64,000 nt of DNA. Origin: JAJEDW01 sp963555775 (lineage in GTDB: Bacteria > Acidobacteriota > Terriglobia > 20CM-2-55-15). The position numbers and the translations under genes are program-made. The notes beneath the pieces are model-generated. The model saw only the letters and a program-made list of their open reading frames with translations, searched no databases and was not told the origin of the DNA. This document shows positions 1-8,614 of the stretch, one piece after another. Where the stretch lies: contig CAUVWY020000007.1 in assembly GCA_963555775.3 (NCBI GenBank), positions 166,561 through 230,560 of the forward strand, read 5' to 3'. Positions within the stretch are counted from its first letter, which is position 1. Every line of letters starts with the position of its first letter.

Positions 1-1
1 C

Positions 2-337
2 ATCGCCCCGAAGCTCGTTCTGATGTCCGTGCCGGGGATCGACGAACAAGACGCGGACCGGATCGTGGAGGCCCGTCGGACGGGGCTGGGTGTCGACCCG
101 GATCAGATCGACCTCCTGATGAGCAGTTCCGGAACCGAGGCGCGGGATTACATGAAATTCGGACCTCCCGAGGCCCCCGCGATCCTGGCCGTGGGACAGA
201 CCGGCACGGCGAGGCGATCGATTCGCCGCGTCTACAGCTACGAACTGGAGTACGATTTCCTTCTGGGATTTCTCGTCAACACGCTGAGGCTCAATCACAT
301 CGAGCGGGACGTTGTTCCAGAGTTCATCCAACCCTGA
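2..337 (+). CDS. gspK: GspK-like minor pseudopilin, C-terminal part (cut by window edge)
   Basis: The frame is already open at base 2 and ends at 337, so this is the 3' end of a longer gene. The visible start, about SVPGIDEQDADRIVEARR, looks like the helix-hairpin-helix repeat of GspK, the tip minor pseudopilin of type II secretion systems. GspK caps the pseudopilus with GspI and GspJ in the periplasm. The assignment fits the T2SS genes on the opposite strand from 3.5 kb. The rest (residues ~45-110) is not a motif I know. Its last 198 bases are repeated at 1736-1933, beyond a higBA module. A different HhH-containing protein remains possible. Confidence 0.55.
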   Translation: MAPKLVLMSVPGIDEQDADRIVEARRTGLGVDPDQIDLLMSSSGTEARDYMKFGPPEAPAILAVGQTGTARRSIRRVYSYELEYDFLLGFLVNTLRLNHIERDVVPEFIQP

Positions 338-373
338 GATTTGTCCCACTCTTTGCTGACCCTACCCTCGAAA

Positions 374-613
374 CTAGCCCGCCTTTCTCACGAGTTGTCT
401 GCTACAGCGCCGGATACATCCGCCAATGCTGCGTTCCGCTTCGTCGGGCTCCTCGACGTACCGTCCAAAGCGCACCTCCGTGCGGCAGTAAGAAGTACGC
501 CTCCGGTGCCCTCCGGGCGCGCGCCCGCGCTTGATCCGGCGCGGGGAACGCGCCGTAGCTCTGACGGCGTCTCCGACACTTCGCGACGAAAACCCGTGAG
601 AAAGGCGGGCTAG
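374..613. repeat. 240-bp element with perfect 19-bp terminal inverted repeats, copy 1
   Basis: The ends are CTAGCCCGCCTTTCTCACG (374-392) and its exact reverse complement (595-613). The interior is GC-rich and includes the phrase CGCTTGATCCGGCG, also found at 24.96, 25.73 and 58.23 kb. A second, shorter copy with the same ends and inner borders lies at 58164-58330. It encodes no convincing protein. It behaves like a MITE-type or foldback repeat; no target duplication is obvious. Confidence 0.75.
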
Positions 614-727
614 ACCATCGATAACCAGGAAGTCGGGGCAGGTCAAGCGCGTGTACTGCTCAAAGATTTTTTCTTCTCGTTTCGTGACGAACGGGTGGAA
701 TTCGGTCCAACTTGGCGTTACTCCGTG

Positions 728-750
728 ACGGTAATACCGTAACACGGTAT
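728..750 (+). promoter_or_regulatory. Probable HigA operator upstream of higB
   Basis: Two overlapping perfect inverted repeats lie just before the toxin start: ACGGT-AAT-ACCGT (728-740) and ATACCGT-AAC-ACGGTAT (734-750). Paired palindromes overlapping the promoter are typical binding sites for HigA antitoxins, which autorepress their operons. The position and symmetry are seen; binding is inferred. Confidence 0.5.
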
Positions 751-759
751 CATATGCTC

Positions 760-1041
760 ATGATCAAGGGGTTTCGCTGCAAGGACACCGAGAAACTCTG
801 GCTACGACGGCTGACACGGAAGTTCCCCCCGAGCATCAAGCGAGCGTCCAGAATCAAGCTGAGACTTCTGCATGTGTCCGAATCCCTTAGTCATTTAAGA
901 GTGCCACCCTCTAACCGATTGGAAGAATTGTCAGGGAACAGGAAGGGACAGCACAGTATTCGAATCAACAGACAGTGGCGGATCTGCTTCCGTTGGAAAA
1001 AGGGAGATGCCTACGATGTTGAGATAGTGGATTACCACTAA
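760..1041 (+). CDS. higB: HigB-type toxin (RelE/ParE superfamily mRNA interferase)
   Basis: This 93-residue protein starts MIKGFRCKDTEKLW and contains SIRINRQWRICFRW and a C-terminal VEIVDYH, the usual signature of HigB/RelE-fold toxins. Such toxins bind the ribosome and cut mRNA during translation. The length is normal for the family. ATG at 760 is preferred because homologues start with MIKSF-like sequence; an ATG at 754 is also in frame. The antitoxin follows after 15 bases, giving the toxin-first order usual for higBA. The gene looks intact. It sits between two copies of the gspK 3' end, suggesting it arrived as a unit. Confidence 0.88.
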   Translation: MIKGFRCKDTEKLWLRRLTRKFPPSIKRASRIKLRLLHVSESLSHLRVPPSNRLEELSGNRKGQHSIRINRQWRICFRWKKGDAYDVEIVDYH

Positions 1042-1056
1042 AGGAAGGAGAGAACG

Positions 1057-1371
1057 ATGAAAGAGAGAGACAAGAGCTTGAAGCCCCTCCATCCCGGGGA
1101 AATTTTGGGCGAGGAATTTATGAAACCGATGGGCATTACTCAGTATCGGCTCGCCAAGGACCTCTCGGTGAAGCCATTGCGAATTAGTGAAATCGTCCGC
1201 GGCAAGCGAGGGATTACGGCGGACACTGCGCTACGGCTGGGTCGGTACTTCGGTCTCTCTGCCACCTACTGGATGAATCTACAGGCCCTTTACGAGATCG
1301 AAGTAGCTGAAGATCGCCTGGAGGACCGCCTTGAGAGGGAAGTAACGCCGCGAGGCGGTGTGGCGGCCTAA
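1057..1371 (+). CDS. higA: HigA-type antitoxin, XRE-family DNA-binding protein
   Basis: The 104-residue protein carries the HigA signature HPGEILGEEFMKPMGITQY followed by a Cro/C1-type helix-turn-helix (residues ~25-80, with SEIVRGKRGITADTALRLGR). A strong ribosome site, AAGGAAGGAG, precedes the ATG. It should neutralise the upstream HigB toxin and repress the operon through the palindromes at 728-750. The C-terminus is charged (AEDRLEDRLERE), as in other HigA proteins. Nothing suggests damage. Confidence 0.9.
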   Translation: MKERDKSLKPLHPGEILGEEFMKPMGITQYRLAKDLSVKPLRISEIVRGKRGITADTALRLGRYFGLSATYWMNLQALYEIEVAEDRLEDRLEREVTPRGGVAA

Positions 1372-1735
1372 CCAAATCGGTCTCTATCGGGATCCGCTTG
1401 ACCGGGCTCTGGTGCTTTATGTGGACGAAAAGAGTCAGATTCAGGGGCTGTAATCGAATCGGTGCCGGTCGCAACCACTTAGGGCGTAAATATGCTGGAC
1501 ACAGAGCCACCATGCTCCACCCTACGCTCTTCAGTTCAACTGATTTCAGTTCTGTACTCCACTGTCGCCAGCCCGAACGCATTACGGGGACAGGCTCCTA
1601 GCCTGGACCGCTCCAATCCTACCGCTGGGTCCCGGATTGCCCTCAAACGCCAGACCCTTGATTACTAGCGCCATGGCACGACGGCTCTGTTCGCGGCTTT
1701 CAATTCTTTGGCCTCATCACCCAACGCATCCTCCG
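1372..1735. other. Non-coding stretch between higA and the gspK duplicate
   Basis: I see no convincing gene, hairpin or known repeat in these 364 bases. Short open frames lack ribosome sites and recognisable sequence. The stretch may be debris from the event that placed higBA beside gspK. Confidence 0.4.
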
Positions 1736-1933
1736 GCGCGGGATTACATGAATTTCGGACCTCCCGAGGCCCCCGCGATCCTGGCCGTAGGACAGGCCGG
1801 CACGGCGAGGCGATCGATTCGCCGCGTCTACAGCTACGAACTGGAGTACGATCTGATTCTGGGATTATTCCGCAACACGCTGAGGCTCAATCACATCGAG
1901 CGGGACGTTGTTCCCGAGTTCGTCCAACCCTGA
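1736..1933 (+). pseudogene. Duplicate of the last 198 bases of gspK
   Basis: Bases 1736-1933 match 140-337 along their whole length with scattered substitutions and no length change, ending in the same stop codon. Translated, both read RDYM-FGPPEAPAILAVGQ and end RDVVPEF-QP. There is no start or upstream coding part here, so this is a 3' fragment, not a gene. Substitutions such as FLLGFLVN to LILGLFRN show that the copies have diverged. The pair brackets the inverted-repeat element and higBA. Confidence 0.85.
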
Positions 1934-1944
1934 GGGATCGTTTG

Positions 1945-2012
1945 ATTTGGGCAGTCATAGTTGATTTGGGCAGTCGTAGACTGCCCGTACATTATCAAGT
2001 CTGTAGATTGTG
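1945..2012. repeat. Hairpin repeat family, partial and complete copies
   Basis: One complete hairpin GGGCAGTC-GTA-GACTGCCC lies here with its usual TGATTTGGG leader, preceded by a truncated copy. It lies between the gspK duplicate and the 3' end of kdsD. Confidence 0.8.
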
Positions 2013-2014
2013 CG

Positions 2015-2992
2015 TTACAGACCCGCGGCGACGAGATCGTGCAGGTGAATCATACCCACGGGATGCCTATTCTCGTCGACGACGGGAAGGACGGCGGTCG
2101 GCTTGTCGCGTTGGCGCATCCGATCGAGCGCGGTGACCGCGAGTTCGTCCGCGGAGATCGTGTCCGGAGCTGTATTCATCAGTTCAGGGATCGCCATCTC
2201 AAGGATGTTGCGGTTGGTTTCCAGAGCCTTGCGGATGTCGTAATCGGTCACCAACCCCAGCAACTGTCCCGACGCATCGACGATTGAAATCGCTCCCACC
2301 TGGAACGCGGTGATCCGAGCCATCATATTGCGGACCGAACTCGTGACTGGAATGACCGGGTTGCCCGGCCCCTTCCGCATGAGGTCGCCCACCTTGAGCA
2401 GCAGCCTTCGACCCAACTGCCCCCCCGGATGATGCCGTGCGAAATCCTCTTCAGAGATGTTCTTGAGCTTCATCAAGGCAACGGCAATGCCGTCACCGAC
2501 GGCCAGGGCAATGGTTGTGCTCGTGGTCGGCGCCAGGTTGAGCGGACAGGCTTCCTGCGCAACGGGCAATCGAAGCACAAGATCCGACAGACCCGCCATC
2601 GCGGAATCCGCACCGGAGGTCATCGAAACGACTCGCGTGCCCTGGGCCCGCACCGCACGCAATAGCAGGTTCAACTCGGCAGTTTCCCCGCTCTTGCCGA
2701 TGGCGATCAACACGTCGTCGCCGCCGATCATGCCCACGTCGCCATGGAGGCCATCGCCGGCATGAAGAAACATGGCGGGCGTTCCCGTACTTCGAAACGT
2801 CGCCGCGATCTTCCGTGCAATGATCCCGGACTTGCCCACGCCGGTGACGAACACCTGCCCGCTGGTGTTCGCTATGAGTTCAACCGCCTCGGCGAACGGC
2901 GCCGAGATCTGTTCCCTGGCGGCCCGCAACCCCTCGATCTCGATATCGAGAACGTTTTCTATCTCTTTAATGATGTCCACGATGCTACGCAA
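2015..2992 (-). CDS. kdsD: Arabinose-5-phosphate isomerase (KdsD/KpsF family)
   Basis: The enzyme interconverts ribulose-5-phosphate and arabinose-5-phosphate, the first step toward Kdo for lipopolysaccharide. The 325-residue length matches the family. An N-terminal SIS sugar-phosphate domain (residues ~40-170) has VTGVGKSGIIARK and IAIGKSGETAEL, followed by HHPGGQLGR and two CBS domains (residues ~205-325). The start is uncertain: the longest frame opens with TTG at 2992, and an in-frame GTG lies at 2980. It lies downstream of gspD on the same strand, separated by hairpin repeats that begin within 20 bases of its start. It shows the cell has a Kdo-containing outer membrane. Confidence 0.93.
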   Translation of the reverse strand: MRSIVDIIKEIENVLDIEIEGLRAAREQISAPFAEAVELIANTSGQVFVTGVGKSGIIARKIAATFRSTGTPAMFLHAGDGLHGDVGMIGGDDVLIAIGKSGETAELNLLLRAVRAQGTRVVSMTSGADSAMAGLSDLVLRLPVAQEACPLNLAPTTSTTIALAVGDGIAVALMKLKNISEEDFARHHPGGQLGRRLLLKVGDLMRKGPGNPVIPVTSSVRNMMARITAFQVGAISIVDASGQLLGLVTDYDIRKALETNRNILEMAIPELMNTAPDTISADELAVTALDRMRQRDKPTAVLPVVDENRHPVGMIHLHDLVAAGL

Positions 2993-3003
2993 TAGTGTCC
3001 GCA

Positions 3004-3470
3004 GGACTTGATTCGTGCGATTTCGGACTTGATTCGGGCAGTCATAGACTGCCCCTACATGCTCAATATTCAGGGATTTTGGCGCCCCGCTCCCAATCCG
3101 ACTCCGACTCCCGTTCCCATTCCCACTGTAGGTGCAGTCTATGACTGCACGTTCTTGATTCTTGATTCGGGCGGTCTATCTCCGCGATCCGCGCGATCCT
3201 TTCGGACTTGATTCGGGCAGTCATATTCGGACTTGATTCGGGCGGTCATAGACCGCCCCTACATGCTCAATATTGGGGGATTTGGGCGTCTCGCTCCCAC
3301 TCCGACTCCCGTTCCCATTCCCACTGTACGTGCAGTCTATGACTGCACGTTCTTGATTTGGGCGGTCTATCTCCGCGATCCGCACGATCTTTTCGGACTT
3401 GATTCGGGCGGTCATAGACCGCCCCTACATGCTCAATATTAAGGGATTTTGGCGCCCCGCTCCCAATCCC
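3004..3470. repeat. Cluster of hairpin repeats between kdsD and gspD
   Basis: The 467-bp gap is built almost entirely of repeat units. Hairpins of the GGGCAGTC/GACTGCCC and GGGCGGTC/GACCGCCC types alternate with GTGCAGTC-TAT-GACTGCAC hairpins, joined by C-rich spacers of CCGACTCCC-like words and by CTCAATATT boxes. The array touches the gspD stop codon on one side and the kdsD start on the other. Confidence 0.9.
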
Positions 3471-3472
3471 AG

Positions 3473-5434
3473 TTAATCTTCCTCGTCGAGAAGATCCTGG
3501 ATCTCTTCGAGCCTGGATTTCAATTCCTCGGTCGCGACCGCGGCGGCATCGAAGTCCCGAATCACGTGCGTTGTGATCAGGATGATCAGTTCGGATCGGC
3601 TCTCGATGGTCCGCGTGTTGCCGAAAAGCGCCCCAAGCACCGGTATCCGGCCAATTATAGGAACGCGGCTACGCCCGAACTCACGACTTTCACGGATAAA
3701 CCCGCCCAAGGCGATGGTCTGTCCGTCCTGAACCACAATCGTGGATGTTATTGACGATTTTCCGATCACGGGCGCGACGATGTTGGATGTCGTGTTGGCC
3801 CCGGCCTGGCTGATTTCCTGTTCGATCACCAGTGTCACCCGGCCACTCTCGTTGATCTGGGGCAAAACGTTCAGCAGAACGCCCGTCTGGCGAAACTGAA
3901 TGGTTTGCGCGAACAGATTCGTTCCGCCTGCCTGCACGGGAGTGATCGAAGACGAGGTCGGAATCGGTACTTCGGCACCCACTTGAAACTGTGCCTGCAT
4001 GTTGTCGCTGACCAGTACCGAAGGCGCCGACACGGTCCGGACTCGCGACCGGTTCTCGGCCGCGTTCAGGAACGTGACGAGTTGCCGGGTTCTTCCGACA
4101 AGCGTGAACGTCGTCGCGGCGAGACTCGGCGGGGACCCTAAAAACTGCGCCGTGGTCTCCGTAACGCCCAACGTTTCACGGTTCTGCAGCGTGTGGGTCA
4201 CGCCGAACGACAGGGAGTCGTCCAGGGTGACCTCATAGATCTGCGCGTCCACCAGCACCTGCCGTGGAAGAAGATCCAGTTGCTCGATGGTCAGGAGTAT
4301 TTCCTCGTATTCCTGCGGCGTCGCATGGATGATCAGCGAATTTGTCACCGGGTCGGCAATGATGAGGGTCTCATCCTCGCCCGGGGGAGTTTGACCGCCG
4401 GCCGGTTGCGCCCCGCTGAACGGGTTCTGTGCCGGCGTGGCGCCCTCGGTCGCCGGCGGCGCATTCGCAGGGATGAAAGCCTGCGGTTGGCCCGGTATCG
4501 TGAGAGCTCCTCCATAGAGTTGAGACAATACTCTCTGGATGTCCGCGGCCTTGGAGTTTCGAACCTTGTACACATAATTCCGGATCCCCGAGTTGGCGAA
4601 CGGCTGGTCCAACCGTTCGAACCATCGCTCGACCTCACGGAACGTGTCTTCGACCGACGCGATCACCAAAACCGAGTTGAGCCGTTCCAGCGGAACAAAA
4701 CGTACCCCGCCCAAGCCCTCGGTTGCGACGGAAAGCGAATAGCCCGAAAAAACCGCTTGCAGATCTTCCACAACATCCGTAACCCGCGCGTTTTCGACGG
4801 GGATCATCCGCACACGTTCGTTCTCGAAAACGGCCGCGTCGAATATTTGGATCACCTCCATGATCTTCCGCAGATTGCTCTCCCGTTCGGTGACCATCAA
4901 CACATTTCCACCCGCATGGACGGCGACGCTCGCGCCTTCGCCAAGATAGGGGCCAAGGAGCGCGGACATTTCGGTGGCTGAAACAAACCTGAGGCGGATC
5001 ACCTGAATGACCATTCGATCGTCGGGGGACTCGGCAAGCGCCCCGCTCTGCACCTCCAGCGGCGCACGCACCGCGGAACCCGCCGGAAGGATTTCATAGT
5101 AGTTTCCGATCCGAACCATGCTGGCATTGTTTATTTTCAGAATGGTTTCAAGTATCGGCAGAAGGTCCGACCGCCGCAGCGTGTCTGAAGTGTTGATGTT
5201 GACGGTGCCTTGAACCCTTGGATCGATCACATAGTTGAGTCCAAGGGTGTCGCCGATGATCTGGATGACCTCGTAGACGTTTGCACCGATCAGATCGAGT
5301 TGAACTGGCGACAGATCGTCATCGCCGGGCTGCTGCTCCTGAAACGGCCCGGCAACGCCCGGCGCGGCCACGATCGCGGAAGTTGCAAGGATGAGGACGA
5401 GCAGAATCATGCCTGCGCTATTGACTGGTTTCAT
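3473..5434 (-). CDS. gspD: Type II secretion secretin GspD
   Basis: GspD forms the outer-membrane channel of the T2SS. The ATG at 5434 begins a signal peptide (MKPVNSAGMILLVLILATSA) and has AGGAA eight bases upstream; a TTG 21 bases earlier is less likely. N0 (QLDLIGANVYEVIQIIGDTL), N1, N2 and N3 ring domains follow, then a low-complexity linker (~residues 330-365) and the secretin barrel with VPIIGRIPVLGALFGN and a C-terminal LIILITTHVI. At about 653 residues it has the usual length. It is the last gene of the gspE-F-G-L-M-C-D run, 15 bases after the GspC-like gene. Confidence 0.95.
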   Translation of the reverse strand: MKPVNSAGMILLVLILATSAIVAAPGVAGPFQEQQPGDDDLSPVQLDLIGANVYEVIQIIGDTLGLNYVIDPRVQGTVNINTSDTLRRSDLLPILETILKINNASMVRIGNYYEILPAGSAVRAPLEVQSGALAESPDDRMVIQVIRLRFVSATEMSALLGPYLGEGASVAVHAGGNVLMVTERESNLRKIMEVIQIFDAAVFENERVRMIPVENARVTDVVEDLQAVFSGYSLSVATEGLGGVRFVPLERLNSVLVIASVEDTFREVERWFERLDQPFANSGIRNYVYKVRNSKAADIQRVLSQLYGGALTIPGQPQAFIPANAPPATEGATPAQNPFSGAQPAGGQTPPGEDETLIIADPVTNSLIIHATPQEYEEILLTIEQLDLLPRQVLVDAQIYEVTLDDSLSFGVTHTLQNRETLGVTETTAQFLGSPPSLAATTFTLVGRTRQLVTFLNAAENRSRVRTVSAPSVLVSDNMQAQFQVGAEVPIPTSSSITPVQAGGTNLFAQTIQFRQTGVLLNVLPQINESGRVTLVIEQEISQAGANTTSNIVAPVIGKSSITSTIVVQDGQTIALGGFIRESREFGRSRVPIIGRIPVLGALFGNTRTIESRSELIILITTHVIRDFDAAAVATEELKSRLEEIQDLLDEED

Positions 5435-5448
5435 TGTGTTTATTCCTG

Positions 5449-6138
5449 TTAACAAGGTCTTGTCACCTGGCCGAATGGGGTGTCACGAACGCACTCCACG
5501 GGCGGCGCCGGTTGCGGCGGCGCCTGCGGCGCGGCAACGCCGGACGTGGTAACGCCGGGCGTGGGCGCGGGTGCGGAAGGCTGGCTTGCGACAACGGTCG
5601 CGGGGACCGCGGGTGCCCTTGTCCGTGCTCCCGAAACCGACATTGTCGGGTCGTTCATCACGACATCCAGGCGTCTGCCGGTTGCCTCGACGACGACGCG
5701 TTTGCGATCGATCTCGACAAGTTGCCACCCGCCGATTCTCTCGCCAACCCGAAGCGACACGTATGACGGATCCTCACGCGAGTTCATCAGGGCCACGCGT
5801 TCGTCTCCAAGCAGCAGGGTGCCGATCAGGGCAGGCGCCCCGGTAACGGGCTCGCTCGTGTCCACCGCCTCGGATGCGGGGGCGGGCCCCAGAACCGCAA
5901 TATCGTTGCGGTCCGCGCTGAATGGATTCAGCGCCGAAACCAGATTCCAGTCGCTTCTTTCCGAACCGCGTTCAAGTCCTTCGATACCGGCAATCGAGAT
6001 GTCGATCTCGGCTTCCGCCTGAATCGAGGAGACATCGTGAGTCGCTTCATAGTCGAGCAATCCGCGCCGGAACTGGAACACCAGAGTCGCTACGACAAGG
6101 ACCAGAACGGCGTTTAGAAGTACGAGCCGCATGTTCAT
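5449..6138 (-). CDS. gspC: GspC/PilP-like inner-membrane T2SS protein
   Basis: The 229-residue protein has one N-terminal membrane segment (residues ~6-22), a variable periplasmic linker, and a compact domain around PALIGTLLLGDERVALM and LRVGERIGGWQLVEIDRKRVVV, like the homology region of GspC and PilP. That domain links the inner-membrane platform to the secretin. The C-terminus is proline/alanine-rich, with no PDZ domain visible. It sits directly before gspD, as gspC/pilP often do. The family is inferred from the domain pattern and position rather than a strict motif. Confidence 0.7.
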   Translation of the reverse strand: MNMRLVLLNAVLVLVVATLVFQFRRGLLDYEATHDVSSIQAEAEIDISIAGIEGLERGSERSDWNLVSALNPFSADRNDIAVLGPAPASEAVDTSEPVTGAPALIGTLLLGDERVALMNSREDPSYVSLRVGERIGGWQLVEIDRKRVVVEATGRRLDVVMNDPTMSVSGARTRAPAVPATVVASQPSAPAPTPGVTTSGVAAPQAPPQPAPPVECVRDTPFGQVTRPC

Positions 6139-6160
6139 TTGTTGAGTCTCCGTACAAGTG

Positions 6161-6730
6161 TCATGAATTCTCCATCAACGCGCCGACCGTGAGCGAAACC
6201 TGCCATTCCTTGGTCAGATCCTGCCCCTCGTGCGGCCTCGGCTGAATATTCAACTCGCGCACCGTTATCAACGTTTCCAGATCGCGCAAGGCCGACAGCA
6301 GCGACACGAGTTGGTTCGGCGTACAGTCGAACGCGACCGACATGGCCGTTTCGCTGAAAAAATCGTCGAGCATCCGGGGCGCGATAATGTTTCTCTCTCC
6401 AAAAACGACCCCGATATCGGCGGCCACCGACTCGATGATCGACTGGAGTTCGACTGACGCCAGCGACTCACTTTCGGCGCTAATCAGCAACGATTCGAGT
6501 TCGCCGTCGCGGGCAGCCGCCAGAGCTTCCAACTCTTCGTACCGGCCCTGGCGCAATATGGCCCTCCGGTAGCGCCGGAGTTGCGATTCGCTGTTGGCAG
6601 CCAGTTCAGGCGCTTCCCGCAGGCGATCCCATTGCGGCAGAACCAGTTCAACGGTCGCTAAATACAAGGCAACTGCCAGCGCAAGGCCGATCAACGCACG
6701 CCTGTCCCTGTCCCGTAACCGGATCTTCAT
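6161..6730 (-). CDS. gspM: GspM/PilO-like T2SS inner-membrane protein
   Basis: The 189-residue protein has a basic N-terminus (MKIRLRDRDRRALIGLALAV) leading into one membrane span, an alpha-helical stretch (residues ~40-100), and a small ferredoxin-like periplasmic domain, the layout of GspM/PilO. These proteins pair with GspL/PilN in the assembly platform. Its start overlaps the end of the upstream GspL-like gene by four bases (ATGA), indicating translational coupling. It best resembles the M subtype b proteins. Confidence 0.75.
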   Translation of the reverse strand: MKIRLRDRDRRALIGLALAVALYLATVELVLPQWDRLREAPELAANSESQLRRYRRAILRQGRYEELEALAAARDGELESLLISAESESLASVELQSIIESVAADIGVVFGERNIIAPRMLDDFFSETAMSVAFDCTPNQLVSLLSALRDLETLITVRELNIQPRPHEGQDLTKEWQVSLTVGALMENS

Positions 6731-8064
6731 GGGGCGGCCTCCAGCGTCATCTCGAGCGTGAACCGGTTGCTGCCGGAAGGATCGGGCGTCACGGCGCCGG
6801 CAAACTGGACTTCTTCGAACAAGGTGTCCCCATCGAGCATCCCCTGCAACAGGGAGGTGTCCGCGGCGAGTCCGGATATCGTCACGCGGCCGTCTTCATA
6901 GCTGAATTCTGAAATCCAGTCGGTGTCCGGAAGCGTTGTCGCAAGAAAGTACAGCGCGTCCAGGGCGCGATTTTCGTTCGACACGTGTCCGGCCAGAGCA
7001 TTAAACCGATCCTCCGCGGCAAGAAGCTGCGCCTCGCGGTCGGCAACCTGGTCGACCTGAGGCGCGATCCGTTCAATTTCCTGGTCGATCCGCGAAGCAT
7101 ACAGCTGGCTCTGAAAAGGCTCCCGCAACCCCATCGCCAGCAGAACCATGGCGATCAGCAACACGAGGGCGTAGATCGGAACGAACTGTACCTGACTCTG
7201 CCGATAGCGCATCGCCAGGGGCAAGACGTTGGGCGCGCATCCAGATTCCGAAATTCCCGCCAGTGCCGCCGCGATAACGCCGAACTTCAGTCCGGCGCCC
7301 GCGGGTGCGTCCTCGAGCGGCAACCGAACCGAGGGCTCTTCGGGCAGCCGATCCGCCGTGGGGCCACAAGCCACCAGGCGCACACCTTCAAGATCCGGCA
7401 CACGGGCAAGCGCCATAAGCCGGCCGACGGCCGAACGCGCCCCGGCAACCGCATCGGAACCGGTGGCTTCGCTCGTGGTAAAGAACTTTCTTCCCGTGGC
7501 GACCACACCGTCGACATGACCTTCTTCGCATCCCAGAATGATTGTCGGCGCCGCGGCACCCCAAAGAACCGATGCGCCTTCAGCCCAGGCGGCGACCGAT
7601 ATCGTTGCCCCCCGGAGCGGTAATCCAGCGGAACGGAACAGGGCCGCATGCGCGTCCAGCGTGGTTCTGGGGACAACGACTACGGTCACGAGAAGGGTCC
7701 TGTCACCCTTCGCCGGGGGCGCCTTCAAGTAGGTCCAGTAGACTTCGTCGACCGGCCATGGGGACAGCGATTCCATCTGCAGGCCGAGCACGTCGTCCAA
7801 CTTGGCCTGAACCTCGACGGGCAATTCGATCTGACGCACAACCCCATCCCCATGAGGCACCGCCAGATGCACTCGAGATCCTGAAAACCGGTGCTTCTTC
7901 CGAAGGTCGAGAAGTTGCTGCCGTTGATCCGCCGGGGAAAGAGAGGTGAAATCGGGAATTTCAAACGTGCCCAGGAGGCGGCGCCGATTCAGGAACGATC
8001 GGATCACGGCGATCCGCAGGGTTCCGCCGACGAGTTCGAGTCCTACAGTGGTCTTGGGTATCAT
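6727..8064 (-). CDS. gspL: GspL-like protein: PilM-type actin fold plus PilN-type membrane part
   Basis: The 445-residue protein joins two modules. Residues ~1-270 look like the PilM/cytoplasmic GspL actin-like fold (KTTVGLELVGGTLRIAVIR, then LAVPHGDGVVRQIELP). A membrane span near residues 293-315 is followed by a coiled coil and a PilN-like periplasmic domain ending LEMTLEAAP. GspL anchors the GspE ATPase to the platform, and the fusion is normal for GspL. It lies between gspG and gspM with an ATGA overlap to gspM. A label of PilMN would describe it equally well. Confidence 0.78.
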   Translation of the reverse strand: MIPKTTVGLELVGGTLRIAVIRSFLNRRRLLGTFEIPDFTSLSPADQRQQLLDLRKKHRFSGSRVHLAVPHGDGVVRQIELPVEVQAKLDDVLGLQMESLSPWPVDEVYWTYLKAPPAKGDRTLLVTVVVVPRTTLDAHAALFRSAGLPLRGATISVAAWAEGASVLWGAAAPTIILGCEEGHVDGVVATGRKFFTTSEATGSDAVAGARSAVGRLMALARVPDLEGVRLVACGPTADRLPEEPSVRLPLEDAPAGAGLKFGVIAAALAGISESGCAPNVLPLAMRYRQSQVQFVPIYALVLLIAMVLLAMGLREPFQSQLYASRIDQEIERIAPQVDQVADREAQLLAAEDRFNALAGHVSNENRALDALYFLATTLPDTDWISEFSYEDGRVTISGLAADTSLLQGMLDGDTLFEEVQFAGAVTPDPSGSNRFTLEMTLEAAP

Positions 8065-8132
8065 GATGGAGCCGTTCGGCCGGGACTACAGTCGCGGCAC
8101 AAGGATAAAGACGCCGCGGATCGGGAAAAAGT

Positions 8133-8594
8133 CTATTCCCAACTGACGATATCCCGATTGTCGTCTTCGCCGCCCTCGACTCCATCCGCCCCGTAGGAAA
8201 TCAGGTCAATATCGCCGTGCTCTCCTGGAATTCGATACACGTAGGGTGTGCCCCAGGGGTCGGGTATGATGTCGCGTTGCAGATACGGACCGTCCCAATT
8301 GTTGACGCCGGCAGGTGCGATACGCAGCGCCCCCAAACCCTGCTCCATGGTCGGGTAACGGCCCACGTCCAGCCGAAACAAGTCGAAGGCGGTCGAGAAC
8401 TCGGCAATCTGGGTCCTGGCAGCCGTCTGGCGCGCCTGGTCCACACGGCCGATCACTCGCGTCCCGACCACTGTCGCGAACAGCGAAATAATGACCATGA
8501 CGACGAGCAGTTCGATGAGCGTGATACCCGCGCTGGTTCCGTGGCGGCCAACCCGCGGTTGTTTCGTGCCAAGGTGCGTAGCAGCATTCATCAT
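8133..8594 (-). CDS. gspG: Major pseudopilin GspG
   Basis: The prepilin motif SAGITLIELLVVMVII sits after an unusually long leader of about 23 residues. The predicted peptidase cut is after Gly, with Glu at +5. The C-terminal part has the GspG features YPTMEQGLGAL, NWDGPYLQRDIIPDPWGTPY and a calcium-site-like SYGADGVEGGEDDN. GspG is the main subunit of the T2SS pseudopilus. Ribosome site GGGAG lies upstream of adjacent ATGs at 8594 and 8591. An 806-bp gap filled with repeats separates it from gspF. Confidence 0.95.
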   Translation of the reverse strand: MMNAATHLGTKQPRVGRHGTSAGITLIELLVVMVIISLFATVVGTRVIGRVDQARQTAARTQIAEFSTAFDLFRLDVGRYPTMEQGLGALRIAPAGVNNWDGPYLQRDIIPDPWGTPYVYRIPGEHGDIDLISYGADGVEGGEDDNRDIVSWE

Positions 8595-8614
8595 GGATTT
8601 TTCTCCCTGTCGGG

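Noticed and set aside
374..745. Coding frames inside the inverted-repeat element
   Set aside because: They read through palindromic repeat DNA and have no ribosome site or recognisable sequence.
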